Source: Chrysopilus asiliformis
Taxonomy: Eukaryota; Arthropoda; Insecta; Diptera; Rhagionidae
Reading direction: 5' to 3'
NCBI GenBank assembly: GCA_964034945.1
Contig: OZ035963.1
Location: 48,749,032-48,813,031 of the forward strand
Length of the DNA: 64,000 nucleotides
Shown: positions 18,311-31,130 of the stretch, piece after piece
Numbering within the stretch: position 1 is the first letter of the stretch
Layout: every line of letters begins with the position of its first letter
Program-made: the position numbers and the translations under genes
The notes under the pieces: model-generated
The model's input: the letters and a program-made list of their open reading frames with translations, nothing else
What the model was told of the DNA's origin: nothing
Database searches by the model: none

Positions 18311-20585
18311 AAAAATTGGTTGCGACAGAAGCAAATATTATTCAAAATTCCTGACCAATAAACCTTAGGTTTCGAGAAAAGCTATGTATCTACAATATGT
18401 TTTATGTTTTTTTATTCTGATTTTTAACTAAGATTTTTCTTCAGGCGTCCAATATACCACACGTTTATCCACTCAATTTTCACATTATACCATTTTCATG
18501 AGTATTTCTATCTGTGGTTATCTCATAATGAATTTTCGTGCATAAATCTGTTTCATAAAAATTCAAATCGCTTATAGGGGTTTTTTTTCACCAAAAGTGA
18601 TTTCTTCTCATTGTTTTTTTTTTAAATTTAGAGACTTTCATGGCACGAGCTGCAATTTTTTGATTAACGAAAGAACTGCGGCCTTGACCTTCAGCTGAGA
18701 AGTAGTAAAATTGAACCTGAACTAGAAAAACATCAAGACAACGTCTAGCAATAAATAAGACTGAAAGGAATTTCCTTAATGTTTGATATCAAGGAAGTCG
18801 ACTACAGACACCCTTCAACACATTTCCACTGCTGCCAGCCTTTAACATGAACCGCGCGTTTCAAAGAAAAAAAACCCTCTTGGGGAAAAATTTAGGAAAA
18901 TGCACGAAGATTTTCATTTTGAACCGGTGTCGGCCGACGCCTTTATTTACGTTGATATAGTTGCAAATGTGCGCCTTTATTTCGATTTCGAATGATGAAA
19001 AATTCAGCATATCTTGCAGCTACATTTATGTGTTTTCATATTAAAGAGAAAAGACAGGAGAAATGGACAAAAGGAAAAATGGGAATAATAAAGTTCGCCT
19101 ACTGTCCTCGTGCCCGACTTGTTCGAAATTCATTCATGGAAAGCGAAAACAACAACAAAACCAAATCGCATGCGCATTCCACGCGATGGTAGTTATTTTG
19201 GAAAATTCACAGTCACCCTGTGTGAAAATTAAGGGGAAAAATTCTCGCATACCCCGAGGGTATCAAATCTAAGGAATTTTCCTCGCATTCGTGCATTTCC
19301 GTTGGTAACTCGGTGAAAGTTTTCATCCCCATTCAGTCTTAAGAAAGGTGCGTCTACACTGTGAAAAATATAATCGTGAATATGAAAATCATTTGGGCGG
19401 TTGGTAGTTGATTAGAGCCATACAATTTTCCTGAATTTTCATTTTCATTTCGTTCACGATGGATGTTTCAGTTGGTTAAGATAACTCATCGCGATCGGTC
19501 GAGTTTTTCTTCCTCTCGTATGGCGATACAAAACAATCGAATTAATTTTCTCGTGAATAAGTGAAAATTCAAGAAAAAAAATTAAAAAAAAAAATTTAGA
19601 GATAGTAGAAAATCACCGGAATAGGTAGCTACGAGTATAGAAGAGAATTTTAAAAAGAAAAAGGGTTGAATTTTTCATTTTTTTTTGTCCTGGAATGAAA
19701 AACAACATCTGAAACGACATTGAGAAGAATACCATCTTTTTTTCCACATACTTATATGAAAAATTCTTCCGCACGTTTCTTTTAAAAAAAAAGTCTTAAG
19801 TGACTTGGCTCAGAAATTTTCCAATTTTTCATTATTATTTTTTTGCTGCATGGCTGGTGGCTCAAAGAAAGTTTATTTGCAGAAGCGAATGTTGTCGTTT
19901 TCGTCTTTGTGGGCTACAAAAAAAAGTCCCATGAACCGTTAAAGAAAATGAGAAAATTATGAAAAGTGAAACTGAAATTTTTTTTAGAACTCTTTTGATT
20001 ATTCTGGAACTTATTTTATTTGAGAAATATTCGCTTTCTTTTTACCAATAAAAAAAACTAGGATTTTTTTTTGTTTTTTTTTACATTGTTTTAAGACGGA
20101 TGACTTTTTTAAGTATTTCGATACCCTCTTTTTTTTATTCTCAAAACATGAAAACTGATGAATTAAATTTTATAAAATTTAGTAGTTAAATCAATGATAA
20201 CGGGGATTAAAAAACAGGCCATAAGTTATCCCCTCATCCTCGCCAATAAAAATGGAAACCATTTTTTTTAAATATTTTTTTTCAAAACAACTCATTTTTC
20301 ATAATTACGAAAATAGGATCGAATTTTACAATTTTTTTCCACACATAAAAATGCAATCGGGTTTTTTTTTCAAACAACATCGCATTATTCCTCAGAAATT
20401 CATAAACACGAAAACAGGAAAAAATTTTACATTATTTTTTCATACATAAAAATGCGATTGGACTAAAAAGTCCGATTTTCAATAAAGATAAATTTTATTA
20501 TAACTCCAATTGGGTTTAAAAACCCAATTTTCTTCATTTTTCTAAACAATTTCGTTTGTTTTTGCAATATTTAAAGTCAAGACGT
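18311..20585. other. AT-rich, apparently unique DNA
   Basis: Frames of 60-70 codons at 18992-19272 and 20252-20449 have no recognised motif. TTTATTTGCAGAAGCGAA at about 19870 recalls the arm of the 3836-4002 foldback. Nothing else is supported. Confidence 0.5.
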
Positions 20586-20641
20586 GTTAAAAAAATGAAA
20601 AGCCTGTTAAAAAGATGACGTGTGGCTCTGATACGTGTTAA

Positions 20642-21013
20642 AAAGATGATCTTTCCGAATTCACACGATCAACTAAAAAAGTGTTGACCGTAAACTATCA
20701 ACATGTTGACGGTGGCCCTGATACCCACAAGGCATTAGCATGTCCAAAAAACAATGAAAAACACATTGAAACTTTGGTCGTTGCTAAAACATGTTCATCC
20801 AACGGTTTAATGACAAACTCTGTTGATGGTCAACTAATTTTCACTATTTCGGTTGACCGTGAGTATGGGGCTTTATCACGCTCTTTCCTATTACCAAACC
20901 TTACTATTGTCAATAAATCTAAATCATTGATTCGTATTTCTTGTAAAATTGTAGGTGCAGCAGCGGAACAGAAAATTTTAGCGACATTTAAATTTGGGGT
21001 GACTGAGGGCTGA
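20642..21013 (+). CDS. Orphan open frame, unknown
   Basis: After a TAA at 20639, an uninterrupted frame runs 123 codons to TGA at 21011-21013. There is no early ATG; GTG at 20681 or an upstream splice would be needed. The protein text is not low-complexity and alternates hydrophobic and polar residues (GQLIFTISVDREYG, RISCKIVGAAAEQ), suggesting a beta-rich fold. It is locally richer in G+C than its flanks. I recognise no family. Upstream, GACGTGTGGCTCTGATAC resembles GACGGTGGCCCTGATACC in the frame, so part may be duplicated. Length alone is compatible with chance. Confidence 0.25.
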   Translation, partial: KDDLSEFTRSTKKVLTVNYQHVDGGPDTHKALACPKNNEKHIETLVVAKTCSSNGLMTNSVDGQLIFTISVDREYGALSRSFLLPNLTIVNKSKSLIRISCKIVGAAAEQKILATFKFGVTEG

Positions 21014-21026
21014 TTTGCTCAGAAAT

Positions 21027-21621
21027 AAAAAGGAAACATAACAAAAGCTATAATTGCCTATCTGGCAATCATTGGAGACCCGTATGGTGATATTCGTATC
21101 AAAATTCGAACAGTTGTACCAAAATTCCAGTTTGAATTCAAATTTTCCAAAAAGATTTTTTTAAAACTTGTTCCAATCGGATTTTGATGTATGGGAATTT
21201 TATGTAGAATCATATTCTAAATATCTTTTGTTCTTGGACTTTTTTGGTAAAATTCACCGTTTTTGAGATATTCAGAAAAAAAGTTTTCGTTCGTATGTGG
21301 GGTACCCCCCCTAATGGTCCATTTTTGCCCATTAACGAACTTAGCCTCGCATTTTACGAAAAACAAATCTGCGCAAAATTTCAAATCTCTAGCTCAATCC
21401 GTGCGCCCGCAATCCGCGCCACAGACAGACGGACAGACAGACAGACGGACAGACAGACAGAGGGACGGACGGACAGACAGACGGACGGACATGCTAAATT
21501 CAACTTTTTTTTTATCATTCTAAACACACTGGTGTAATTCATTTTTGTGTGTGATGACGGGATCTTGGCGTTACAAACGGTAAGCCAAAGTTAGTATACC
21601 CTTTGGTTTCACCATACGGGT
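21027..21621 (+). mobile_element. (GTCY)n element family A, copy 2
   Basis: Nearly complete: ACATAACAAAAGCTATA, then ACCCGTATGGTGA (21078) paired with TCACCATACGGGT (21609-21621), and (GACAGACG)n at 21421-21492. The C tract is only CCCCCC here. This is the best copy for defining the family. Confidence 0.8.
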
Positions 21622-21629
21622 ATAAAAAT

Positions 21630-24058
21630 AGTGCGTGGAATGAGATTTTATTATAACTTTTCCACACTTCAAATTCCAATTTAAAAAACCAATTCACGTC
21701 AAAGGAGTGTCATAAATACAAATTTTGGTCTCCCTTTGAGCGAAAAATACTTGTGGGCCCACTAAAAATTTAAGTCTTTATCAAATAATTTTTGGACGTT
21801 GAAAATTTAGGTCAATTTTTAAGAAACCGAAATGTATAAACGTCGCGTCGGTGCACGCCCCAAAACTTCGTTACCTCTACATTGTGGGGTTTTGGACCCT
21901 ATTTAGTTAAAATCTAAGCTTGACAGTATTTTAACTTGAAAACATTTTGAATAAAACAACAACAACCAACGAATTTAATAAATTTACCAATCCTTTTCTA
22001 TATTTTTTTTGTTTATTTATTTTCCATGAAAGACTTTTCAATTCAATGCAAAACATTTACAAATCTTAAACGCCCGTAAAGTCGAGTTTCTTTATATTAA
22101 AAAAAAATGTAACCCTGAAACCCATTTTCTTTTCGTCCTTCACAGTTTGACACCAGTAAATAAATAAAGAAATTGTGTTAAACCGATCGAAACGTGATTT
22201 TTTTTTTGAATCGCTCTACAGACAACAAGAATTCGTAAATCCTTTCGGAGATTTATTTCCAATTTATGAATTATTCGTGACCCAAAATATTGACTTTTTT
22301 GCAGAATTTTCAACCCCCTAGAGAGGTTCCTAAATGCTCATGTCGAATTGTAAATAAATTACGGGATGAAAGGTGTCAAACCACTAAAGCGGCACCTGTC
22401 ATCTCGAAGAAAAACACTCGGAAATGGCAAAAATCTTCAAGAGCATCCTTGAAACTTTTGTTTTCCTTCCAACCGGACTTCATTTCTTTGCGAGATTTTT
22501 TCCCCATTGAAAATGTCTCAGAAGTTTTTTTTTTTTTTGCCATTAGTTGTTTTTTTTCACGATCTCGTGTGGCATTTGGAGTTTTTCCAGAGAAAACATC
22601 ATGAGCCACTTATCTGTGTTTATGCAGTGAAATCGTAATAATGGGTAAATTTTTCGATTGATAATAGGGTGTTGTCTGCTAGACGTCGCGACGTGCACAA
22701 GGATCGATTGTGGTTTTGCAGCATAAAAAATTATTGGAAAAACTGAAAATTTTTATCGTTTTCAATTTTATTTTTTAAAGGTTAAATTTTGGAAAAAGTG
22801 AACGATTGTGTTTTATAACAAAAACCAAATCTCCTGTGTTGTTTTCCTTTTCCAATTCCATTGTTCTACATATAAGTTTTCCAGCAGTTTGATTTTCCGC
22901 ATAAAAAACGTGAGTTCGGTTAATGTTGGAATGAAAACTTAAGGGATGCTATTATACGAAAGTAGGGTAGTCCCTACACGAGACTTTAATATGTTTACTT
23001 GGCTGTGATGTGATGGTGAAAAGTTGAATCGTTAGACGACAATATGTTTCGAGTAATCTTCATACGATTAGATGTCGGAAAAATCCAATGATATTATTTT
23101 TCATTCGGATATAGGTTTCGCAGTATCGGTTGGTTTGTGATCGTGTTTGTTGGAATCTTTGAGAAAATCTCCCTAATATCGTTGTATATTTGCAAAGAGC
23201 CGAATGTGAAAAAATTGAATTCATTAAGAATTTATTGCTCTTGTCGAATAAATCGTGTCGCTTTTAGTGTTGCTATGAAATTCATTGAAATTTTGTGGTA
23301 ATAACGAAGACGTCACTTGACGGTGAGGAATGCTATGAAAAACTGGGTAAAATAAACATCATAATAGAATTTCTGATGATGACAAACCAGTGAAATAATC
23401 AACGAATTTGTTGTTATTGAGGAAAACCACCACAAAGGTAGATCCGTTTGCTGGCATTGAATTTTTGGTAGAATTCCAAAGGTAAGCAAGTCACTGTTTT
23501 TTCTAAGTTAGCTCAGCACAAAAAAACAATGAAATATGAATTTCTGTTTTTTTTTGAATATTTCAAATTATTATCAATTAGGTAATTATAAATACATTAT
23601 ATTTATTTAGGATATCATCAATTTTCCTATGCTCCTTATGAAAGTGAATGACGAATAATTTTCTTGTCAGGATATTCAATACTCATACCAGTACTTATCA
23701 TTTCCATTAGATCGGTTCAATTTGATATCACAAATGGAATTGATTAACAAGAATTTCCTGTCATTGATGATAAGTTGAATAGTATTATAATTGGATACTT
23801 CCTTGTATGAAACAGCTTTTATGCAACATTTTTTGTTGGTATCAAGAAGAATTTTACTTACCAGATTTTTTTTGTGTGAATCCAGGACAGATTATCGGTG
23901 GAGATCTCACTTATTTAATGAAATACGTCGCTTTTAAAGAAAAGGAAGAAATTTCTGATTATTCTGATAAAATTTTTCGGGTTTCGAGGTTAATATTTTT
24001 TAGTGAGTACCAGGAAAACCGAGCCATGCTCACCTCAAAGTCGTCCTTTAGCTGAAAT
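21630..24058. other. AT-rich, apparently unique DNA
   Basis: Frames of 104 (22290-22604) and 82 codons (23807-24055) lack recognisable features. A TTTTTTGCAG at about 22301 could be a splice acceptor, but no continuation is supported. Confidence 0.5.
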
Positions 24059-24059
24059 T

Positions 24060-24461
24060 TTGGAGAAAAGAGTAGATTCACGTAATCTCGACACCACCTT
24101 TCCTGAGGTTTGATATCCTGGATCCATATATCTAAAAAGTGATAGTTTTAGAATGCATATCGAAAAACCTTACTCCCTAGCAATATTGCGAATTTTCATT
24201 AAGATATCTTCACATAATTCGAAGACACCAGGCGAGGGATATCGAGGGGAGGGAAAAATCAGATGTGTAGTGGAAAAGTCGAAAGCCCTTAGCCCCCTTA
24301 GTAATACTGTAAAGTTTCATTAAGATCGGACCACCCAATTCGAAGATACCAGGCGAGGGGTATCGAGGGGAATTTTCTCAGAGGTGAGACCTATCTAGAT
24401 CGATTCCTTGTCCCCGAAAATCCCTAACCACCAAGTTTGCGGGTTTTCGAGATCGTTGTGC

Positions 24462-24498
<37 letters not shown>

Positions 24499-24530
24499 TT
24501 CCTCGTATTATATTATAGGATTAAAGAATT
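24060..24530. repeat. 120-bp unit, two copies, with (CAGA)n tail
   Basis: Two diverged units with TTTCATTAAGAT and ACCAGGCGAGGGRTATCGAG (24229 and 24349) are followed by TTTGCGGGTTTTCGAGAT, (CAGA)8 at 24466-24497 and ATTCCTCGTATTATATTATA. The tail read inversely resembles the AT-rich plus (GTCT)n 5' ends of the Helitron-like copies here. Confidence 0.55.
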
Positions 24531-24811
24531 ACAACACTAGATAGATTGCATAAATCCGGGACAAAAGTTTAGTATCCGGGACCAGGCAAAAACATGCTTC
24601 GGATTAAGCCACCTTCGGCTAAAAATCACACCTGCGGTCCAACTTCGGCCAAAATTAAGCCAAAGGTTTAGCCGAAGCCGAAGATGCAAATGAACTGTCA
24701 AATATCAATGCAATGAAAATAACAACTTGCTGTATTTTTTTTTCTAAAACTCAAATTTCCCACTTTGTATTGGTAATTTTTAGCTATAAATTGAAAATCG
24801 TTTATTTAGAG

Positions 24812-25261
24812 CAGGCTTGTCCAACCCGCGGGCCGCATGCGGCATAGGACGTGTTTGAATGTGGCCCAACAAAAACTGATATATTTACAAACTTTATGAA
24901 TTATTGAAGTTTAAATTACTTAAAATTGTCAACTAAGTATGTATCGGGTCTTTCAACAGGGACATAACAAAGAATTTCGGTAGTAAATTGTAATAATTTC
25001 CAAACGTGGCTCGTTCGTGAACGTCACCATGATAAAAATGTAAACCTTGACTGACGTTTTAGCATTGCCAGATCATAAAAAAAGTTTTAGGGTGCGTTTT
25101 TATTAAAATACAAAATTGTTATGTCGTTGTTGAAAGACCCTTTATTCTACGTTTTTTTTACTAATCAGCTATCTTTAGGGTTAGTAAATTTTATTTGTGG
25201 CCCAATATAACTCGTCTTCTCCCAATGTAGCCCAGGAAAGCTAAAAGGTTGGATATCTCTG
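24812..25261 (-). mobile_element. hAT MITE, copy B, with perfect 8-bp TSD and nested insertion
   Basis: Inverse of the element at 8748-9004, flanked by ATTTAGAG on both sides (24804-24811 and 25262-25269). Ends are CAGGCTTGTCCAACC and GGTTGGATATCTCTG. It is split at AACTAAGTATGTA / TTCTACG by a 199-bp mariner derivative; copy A is continuous there. Confidence 0.92.
24944..25142. mobile_element. Short mariner derivative nested in hAT copy B
   Basis: 199 bp between TA (24942-24943) and TA (25143-25144). Ends TCGGGTCTTTCAACAGGG and (inverted) AAGGGTCTTTCAACAACG, and the internal text GCTCGTTCGTGAACGTCACC and GACGTTTTAGCATTGCCAG, match the 13173-13720 element, but with the transposase region removed. 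Confidence 0.92.
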
Positions 25262-25484
25262 ATTTAGAGCTTCTAGAAACTTTGCATGGGTGTGCCTTCG
25301 ACCTTCTCGTCCACGTCGGATTGCAGCCTCTCTCTTTTCTCAGCCTTCGGCTTCCATGGCCTTGCGGGATAAATCAAAATCCCGTCAAGACCAAAATAAC
25401 ATTCTATTGTTCAAAGATTAGTAAAATTATTAAGAGAGTTCAGCCCAAAAACCAAGTTATTAAGAATCAATAAGTATTTGGATA

Positions 25485-25982
25485 TCTAAAAATGGATGCT
25501 GTCTGTCTGTTTGAGATTACAAAACTCAAAAACACCCGGCCCGATTTTCACGCCGTTTTTGCAAAATGATCTGCGTTGTTAGGAACAGGTTTTTAGCTAT
25601 GTTAGATTTTCAAAATTCGAAACTGAAGGACCTGTAAGGATAACGCAAATATCCTTTTTCTCGTTTTTCCCCGGAAAATCCGCATAAGGGGGTTTTTGGG
25701 GTCGCTGATCGCGAATCCGGAGCTAGATTTTTAAAATTCTAAACGGAAGGTCCTGTAAGGATAACACAAATGCCGTTTTTCCAATTTTTCTCACAAAAAC
25801 TGGCTTTGCGAGGATTGTAGGGTTGTTTATCACGAATCTGGTGTTGTTGGAATTGTAAAATTCGAAACGGAAAGCCCTGTAAGGATAACGTTTTTTCCCA
25901 AAAGTTTTTAAGTTATTAATGGTTTTTTGGCATTCTAAAATTTATACAAAAAACTTTAAGCTGGCAACGAAGGGTCTGCTAG
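25485..25982 (+). mobile_element. Non-autonomous Helitron-like element, complete
   Basis: Inserted between A (25484) and T (25983). It starts TCTAAAAATGGATG, has TGTCTGTCTGTTTGAGATTA near the 5' end, three GGATAACG units in the middle, and ends GCTGGCAACGAAGGGTCTGCTAG. A|TC start, CTAG|T end and A-T target fit Helitrons; the hairpin stem, intact in other copies as ACCCG/CGGGT, is decayed here. 498 bp, no protein. Confidence 0.75.
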
Positions 25983-26375
25983 TTCGATCTATATTTGTAT
26001 GTGTTAAATTAATTTTTTTTGAATTTTTGACTAAATCGTTGCCAGAAAACAAAAAAACTGGAGAATCGTGACAACAAATTCTGTTCCGAGATCAATAGAA
26101 ACCATCATTGAATGTTTTATTTGGTAAGTCCAAGGTAATTTGAAAACGGTGGGTAATTGTTTTGGAAGCGGTGGTTGATTGTACGAAGGAGGGAAAGGAT
26201 AAGAAGGAGGGATAGGAAATTTGTGGCAAGAAGGAGGGAAAGGAAATCTTAAGTCGACCGATGGTCTAAATCTGCTCTTAACGCATGTAGGATCCCTTGA
26301 AAATTTAATTCAAATCGGTTGAATAGTTTTCGAGTTATGGGCAGCCATAGAGACAGACACACAAGTCTATTACAG

Positions 26376-26440
26376 TAGAATCTCTATATAACGGGACCTG
26401 ATATAAAGAAATTCTCTATATAACAAAGGTTTTTTCATTT
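26376..26440 (+). mobile_element. Pogo/Tigger-like terminus
   Basis: CAGTAGAATCTCTATATAAC followed by repeated CTCTATATAACAAAGG resembles termini of pogo/Tigger elements. No opposite end was found. Confidence 0.4.
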
Positions 26441-26708
26441 CCCTAGCAATTTCGTCCCACGTAACCATTTGCGACTCAGCCTACAATATCACACTAGCGA
26501 ATGCGAATCAGTTGTTGTGACAGTTGCCGTGTAAGCGGTTGCAAATTGGTTACTTTATAACCAGTCGGAAAAATACACACAGGAATTTATACTTACAGGA
26601 TTTTCTGATGTACACTTGTGATACAAGTTTACTCTGACGTCACATTTCGTCTCCCCCCCCCCCATCCCTCCTCTCTTCCTTGTCAAATTTCGTCACAAAA
26701 GAGTTTTT

Positions 26709-26905
26709 GTGGAACGGTAGCGCAATCGTAACTATGTAACCTGCGGCACAAAAGTGTTTCTGCGGAAACGGTTGCGCAGTCATGACTCTGTAACCTGCAT
26801 CAGAAAAAAGTTACGCGGAAACGGTTGTGCAACCGTTATTTTGCAACTTGCGTTACAAAACAGTATCCGCGGTAACGTTTGCACAAACAGTTAATTTTTT
26901 GTACT
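26709..26905. repeat. 53-bp minisatellite, about 3.7 units
   Basis: GCGGAAACGGTTGCGCA recurs at 26709, 26762, 26815 and 26869, with GTAACCTGCG and ACAAAA motifs in fixed positions. The units differ by several bases each. Confidence 0.8.
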
Positions 26906-28350
26906 AAACTGGGCAAAAACGGTTGCATAAATGTTGGAGCAACGTTACTATGACGTCGCAGTACCCTAATATATTTGCAACCAAAGTCGTGCGACCGTCG
27001 CGTAACCGTTGTATAATCATTTTTGGCTACTAGGGTATCTTTTACGGTTTAACAGATGAATATTACAGTTTAATATCAAGAACGTTGAAGTTTATTACAT
27101 CTAATTAATATTTTAAATTATAGGTTTACGAGGACTAAATAAAAAAACCCAGTAAAATTTTAAAGAAATGGCAGTTGACTAAAATATAATTTAATATCTT
27201 CTACAGACCATAATTTTCAGAAGAAGTTTTGTTGACTTTAAAATTTTACAATTTATTAACATAACACATCCAGGTGAGTTCTATGTGCATGTAATAAAAC
27301 CTAACAGTTATTGAACTAAATTCAATTTTTTCTCTTATCGAATTAAATGAAATCAGTCACGAATTTCGGTTCTTATTATCGTTTTATAGTCACATTCAAG
27401 TCATCTATAAGGACGATAGGACCAAGTTTTGGGTGATGAACGTGATTTACTTTCCAGCATTTAACTTTGATTGCTAAATTTTATTTCGTTTTATTATTAA
27501 ACGTCTGTACGTTTCAGAAGCGTAATGACAGATACTTAAAACATTTTTGAGACGATAAACATTATTAGCAATAGATGTTAAATAAATGAAAAGCTACCTA
27601 GATAAATAGATACGTTTTTTTACGTCTGATAAAAAGGAATACGAGTCGGTATATAGACGGTAAAATGGCCCAAAAGCATTTTTTTTTTCTGTTTTTCACT
27701 TTCTCGCTGACTGTGTCTTTGCCTTTGGGCAATTTTAATAGAATTATTGCAATAAACATGAAATTTCCATATAAATTTAATTATAAATTTATACTTTACA
27801 CTTTATTGCAGTTATATTATGTGTATAGGTAGATATCGTTTATGTATTTATTTTTAGCAGTGCAATTTTATATACTTTTGTCTTTTATCTAGTGTATCTT
27901 TTATACGACGCCAATCTAACATTGGGTGGGGGTTCCTTTCTAGCTCATTCAATTATTAAATAATTGAAGATATACATCAATAAAGGACTGAAAGATTTAT
28001 GAAAAGGTGTAAAAAGATTTACTCCATATTTAAAATGGATAAACTGAAGATAATTTCCATGAATTTCCATTTATATTTCTTTCAATTCGTTTTATTCTCC
28101 TTAAATAATTGAATGAAAATGAAAAATGGCAGGCACCTTTGCTTTCAAATCGTAGAAAATATAGATAAAAGTTCTGATAAAAAATACTTTGGGAAGATAT
28201 TGGATACGAATCTGAAACGGAGAGGAAAGGTAGAATAAGACAGCACTTTATCTATTACAGAGTTGTTAATACAAAAAGAAAAAGCGTGACGAAGGTGGGG
28301 TGGTGGTAGGGAAAAGGAGTTTACGAACGGAAGGGGGGGGGGGATTACGG
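26906..28350. other. AT-rich, apparently unique DNA
   Basis: No gene or transposon terminus is seen. An 11-base G run lies at about 28333. Confidence 0.5.
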
Positions 28351-28361
28351 ACCGTCTTTAA

Positions 28362-28723
28362 CACGTTGAGCGCCACGTGCCCACCGGTGAGCATTTTTAT
28401 GTTCCAACAGAGTACCAAGTGACCACCGGTGGGCATTATTGGATGTCGATGGTGGGACAACGTGACCACCCGTGGTCACACTATGTTTTCATTTCGAGAC
28501 ATCGTGACCACCAGTGGGAATCTTTTACATATATTTAGCTTTGAAAAATATTAAGTTTGGTCCTAGGACCCAACTTTACTTGGAATTGGTAGTACTTTAT
28601 TGATTAATTAATAAAAAAAAATGTTGGTCCCAGAATGTCACCCAAGGAATACCTGCTCGTAAGCACGCGGTCTACTGTATAATTCTAAGAATGACCACTG
28701 GTGGGCACGTGGCGCTCAACGTG
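28362..28723. mobile_element. piggyBac-like MITE, 362 bp
   Basis: TTAA at 28358-28361 and 28724-28727 flanks perfect 20-bp ends CACGTTGAGCGCCACGTGCC, with TIR similarity over about 35 bp. Repeated TGACCACCGGTGGGCA-like palindromic words are subterminal. TTAA TSDs are diagnostic of piggyBac-type transposition. Confidence 0.9.
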
Positions 28724-28727
28724 TTAA

Positions 28728-29963
28728 ATACAAAATCACGAATCCTTAGATTTTTATGCAAATCTACACAATAGTAGCTTTTGATTAAAACGAGCATCAC
28801 TAAAATCGGGTCAGCAGAACTCCATAACTAAGGACGTGTCAAAAAATATACTAAACTATTTAAGGAGCATTTAGGGTTAAAATGAGTAAGAGATTGAAAA
28901 CCCCCACAAAAAATAGATAAGTCGCTTGATCGATGCTGGATTGACTTTTTATATGTCTATTGGATATCAGAAGCGTCAAATAAGACAGAAAATAAGACAG
29001 CAAATTAACACATTATCACAAGCAATTAAATCAGGACAAATGTTTAGCATATTTCTGCAAAATCACAATGAATCCCGAAATCTATTCAGACAGACGAAAA
29101 ACGTTTCCAAAATATTAGCTTTAAGCTATGGAAAACGGCCCAAAAACCTCTGCCAAAGTACACAAGGTTATCTGTAGTCCTGTTTAAGCTATAAAAATTC
29201 TTTATATTCCTTTATTAGTCCAGCAGAAATCCGCATTCATTACCACATCCATTCACATTTTGGGTATTTTAGTGCTCTATGAATGTCTTTATTCAGCAAA
29301 TCTGTAATATTTTGTATAACGTTTCAAGAACGTGTTTGTTCAATTACTTAATGCGTACCAAGATTTAGGATTTTCACCCCAACCCCCAAAGATTAGCACC
29401 AACACTAGAAGATCGGCGAACCAAGAAGGAAATCCTTCGCCTTTGCCTGATTTGCGTAGGACCCAACATTTCTTGGTGTCGCCTTAATTAAATGCCAACT
29501 TGTAGACCATTTTGTCAGATGTTATGCTACTGTAGATACTAATGGAGCAATAATTCAAGGCAAGGCATAACAACGCATTAAGCTAAAATAAGCATTTGGT
29601 TAACTTGGACTGAGAAAACCGACAGGAAAAACACTTTTTTTGCTCAAGAAAATTCTCTGGACTTGGGATAAATCCTGAATTGTTGTGTTTTTCCCTTTTT
29701 TGATTGGACTATATTCAATTCCGGACATTTATCCACTTAACTCTTAATTTGTGTGCTAGTGGTCTCAATGTCATAGTTTAGGGTGGTTTATACATGCGAT
29801 GAACTTATTTAGCTGGAGTAAAAAAAATCACATTCAGAGAATTTGTATTACGATTTGGAATTGTGTTAGAATTGGCACAAAATGCGGATTTAATTTTTTT
29901 TAGTAAATTAGAAGATTTTCAAAAAGATTAACTACAGTGAACCCTGTCTACGCCGGAGACGCA
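28728..29963. other. No supported gene
   Basis: An 83-codon frame at 28926-29177 has no recognised domain. No repeat structure is apparent. Confidence 0.5.
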
Positions 29964-30306
29964 CACGGCAAAAAATCTTGGAGTGAATTCCAATCAAAAC
30001 TGGATTACGCTGGACCTATATGTAATCCAATGGAAAATTCTAATCCAATAATATGGATTGGACATTTTTATAAATTTATTTTTGGTTTAATTCAGTATTA
30101 GAGTCTAAAATTTTGATTAAATTTTAGACATTAATGTTAAAAGTACTTAAGTTCGATACATAATAAAAAACTATTCAAATATGACTGCAAAAAAGGCTAA
30201 AATATTTTCAAAAAAATCGCATGTATTAAATTTCAATCCAAAATATGTATTAAGATTTCGTCAATATAATTGTTGGATTGAAAAATACTCCAGGATTTTT
30301 TGCCGT
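29964..30306. mobile_element. 343-bp MITE with CACGGCAAAAAATC ends
   Basis: CACGGCAAAAAATCTTGGAG and the inverse of CTCCAGGATTTTTTGCCGTG are inverted ends. GCAC on both sides could be a 4-bp TSD if the element starts ACGG, so the exact boundary is ambiguous. The interior is AT-rich. Confidence 0.75.
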
Positions 30307-30319
30307 GCACAGAACCAGG

Positions 30320-30560
30320 AAAGAACCATGCAAGAAATAGCGTTCTTCGTGCCCCTGGGTTAACTTTAGAACCCGTGTAGTTTTCACTTTGGTTGAAGAC
30401 TCTTTGGAAAGGGCACAGTCTCTAGTTTCATCCATATATGGTTTCAAGAGCCACCGAATTGCAGGGGGATGGTGACGGGTTAACGAACTTTCTCGTGATT
30501 TTTCACAGAAATCATGGAAGTTGTGCCGACGAGATGGAAGTTGTGCCCACGAGAAAGTTC
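30320..30560. mobile_element. Foldback family F, copy 3 (one arm)
   Basis: AAGAACCATGCAAGAAATAG, TTTTCACTTTGG, GGGCACAGTCTCTAGTTTCA and TGCAGGGGGATGGTG follow the order of the left arm at 48066-48240. The right arm is missing or rearranged; GTGCCSACGAGATGGAAGTT words are duplicated after the break. Confidence 0.65.
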
Positions 30561-30614
30561 AAAGTTGTGCCCACAAGACCCCCGGGAAGCATAATTGGCT
30601 ATCATAAATGATAG

Positions 30615-30634
30615 TCATGGCAGTCAATGTGTTA
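30615..30634. mobile_element. Orphan TTAA-element end
   Basis: GGCAGTCAATGTG followed by TTAA is the inverse of the TTAACACTTTGACTGCC at 31231, a piggyBac-type end. No partner in the right orientation was found. Confidence 0.35.
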
Positions 30635-31130
30635 AGAGAGTCTAAGCACATGATTCCAGTTGTTAATTAATGCGTGTGTTTCGTGGCGTCGTATTTGATG
30701 TAAAAACTTTTTTTTAAATTTCGCAGCAAATACAATAATGATTTATCGCTTGATTCCTCCTCCCATTGACGACTAATGCTTGGCCATCATCGCTCTCGGA
30801 GAATCACTACACGAACCATACAAGCCAAACTCAGTAACATTTGGCGGGTGCGATCACTGATATTTTGCTCTTTTGTGGATTTTTCCAACATAAAGCATGA
30901 ATATATGAATAAATTCTCACCATAAGTATTTCATTAGCTAATGAATATAGCATTTCGAGGTGATCTCACTTTTCCTTATGAAATTCAAGTTTTTTCCGCG
31001 GCACGTATCATTCTAAATAGAAGGAATTTTAACATTTGTAAGGTTTTGTTGCTTAGGGGAGGGATTGAGGCCTTTTTGTGTGCATGGTTTTTACGTGAGT
31101 ATAGAGAAGCGTCGAGCTAGCGACTTTTAA

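Noticed and set aside
26640..26670. C11 tract as part of the 15-17 base C tract set
   Set aside because: Only 11 bases long and not in a recognised element, so it was left out of the homopolymer observation, like the G11 tract near 28333.
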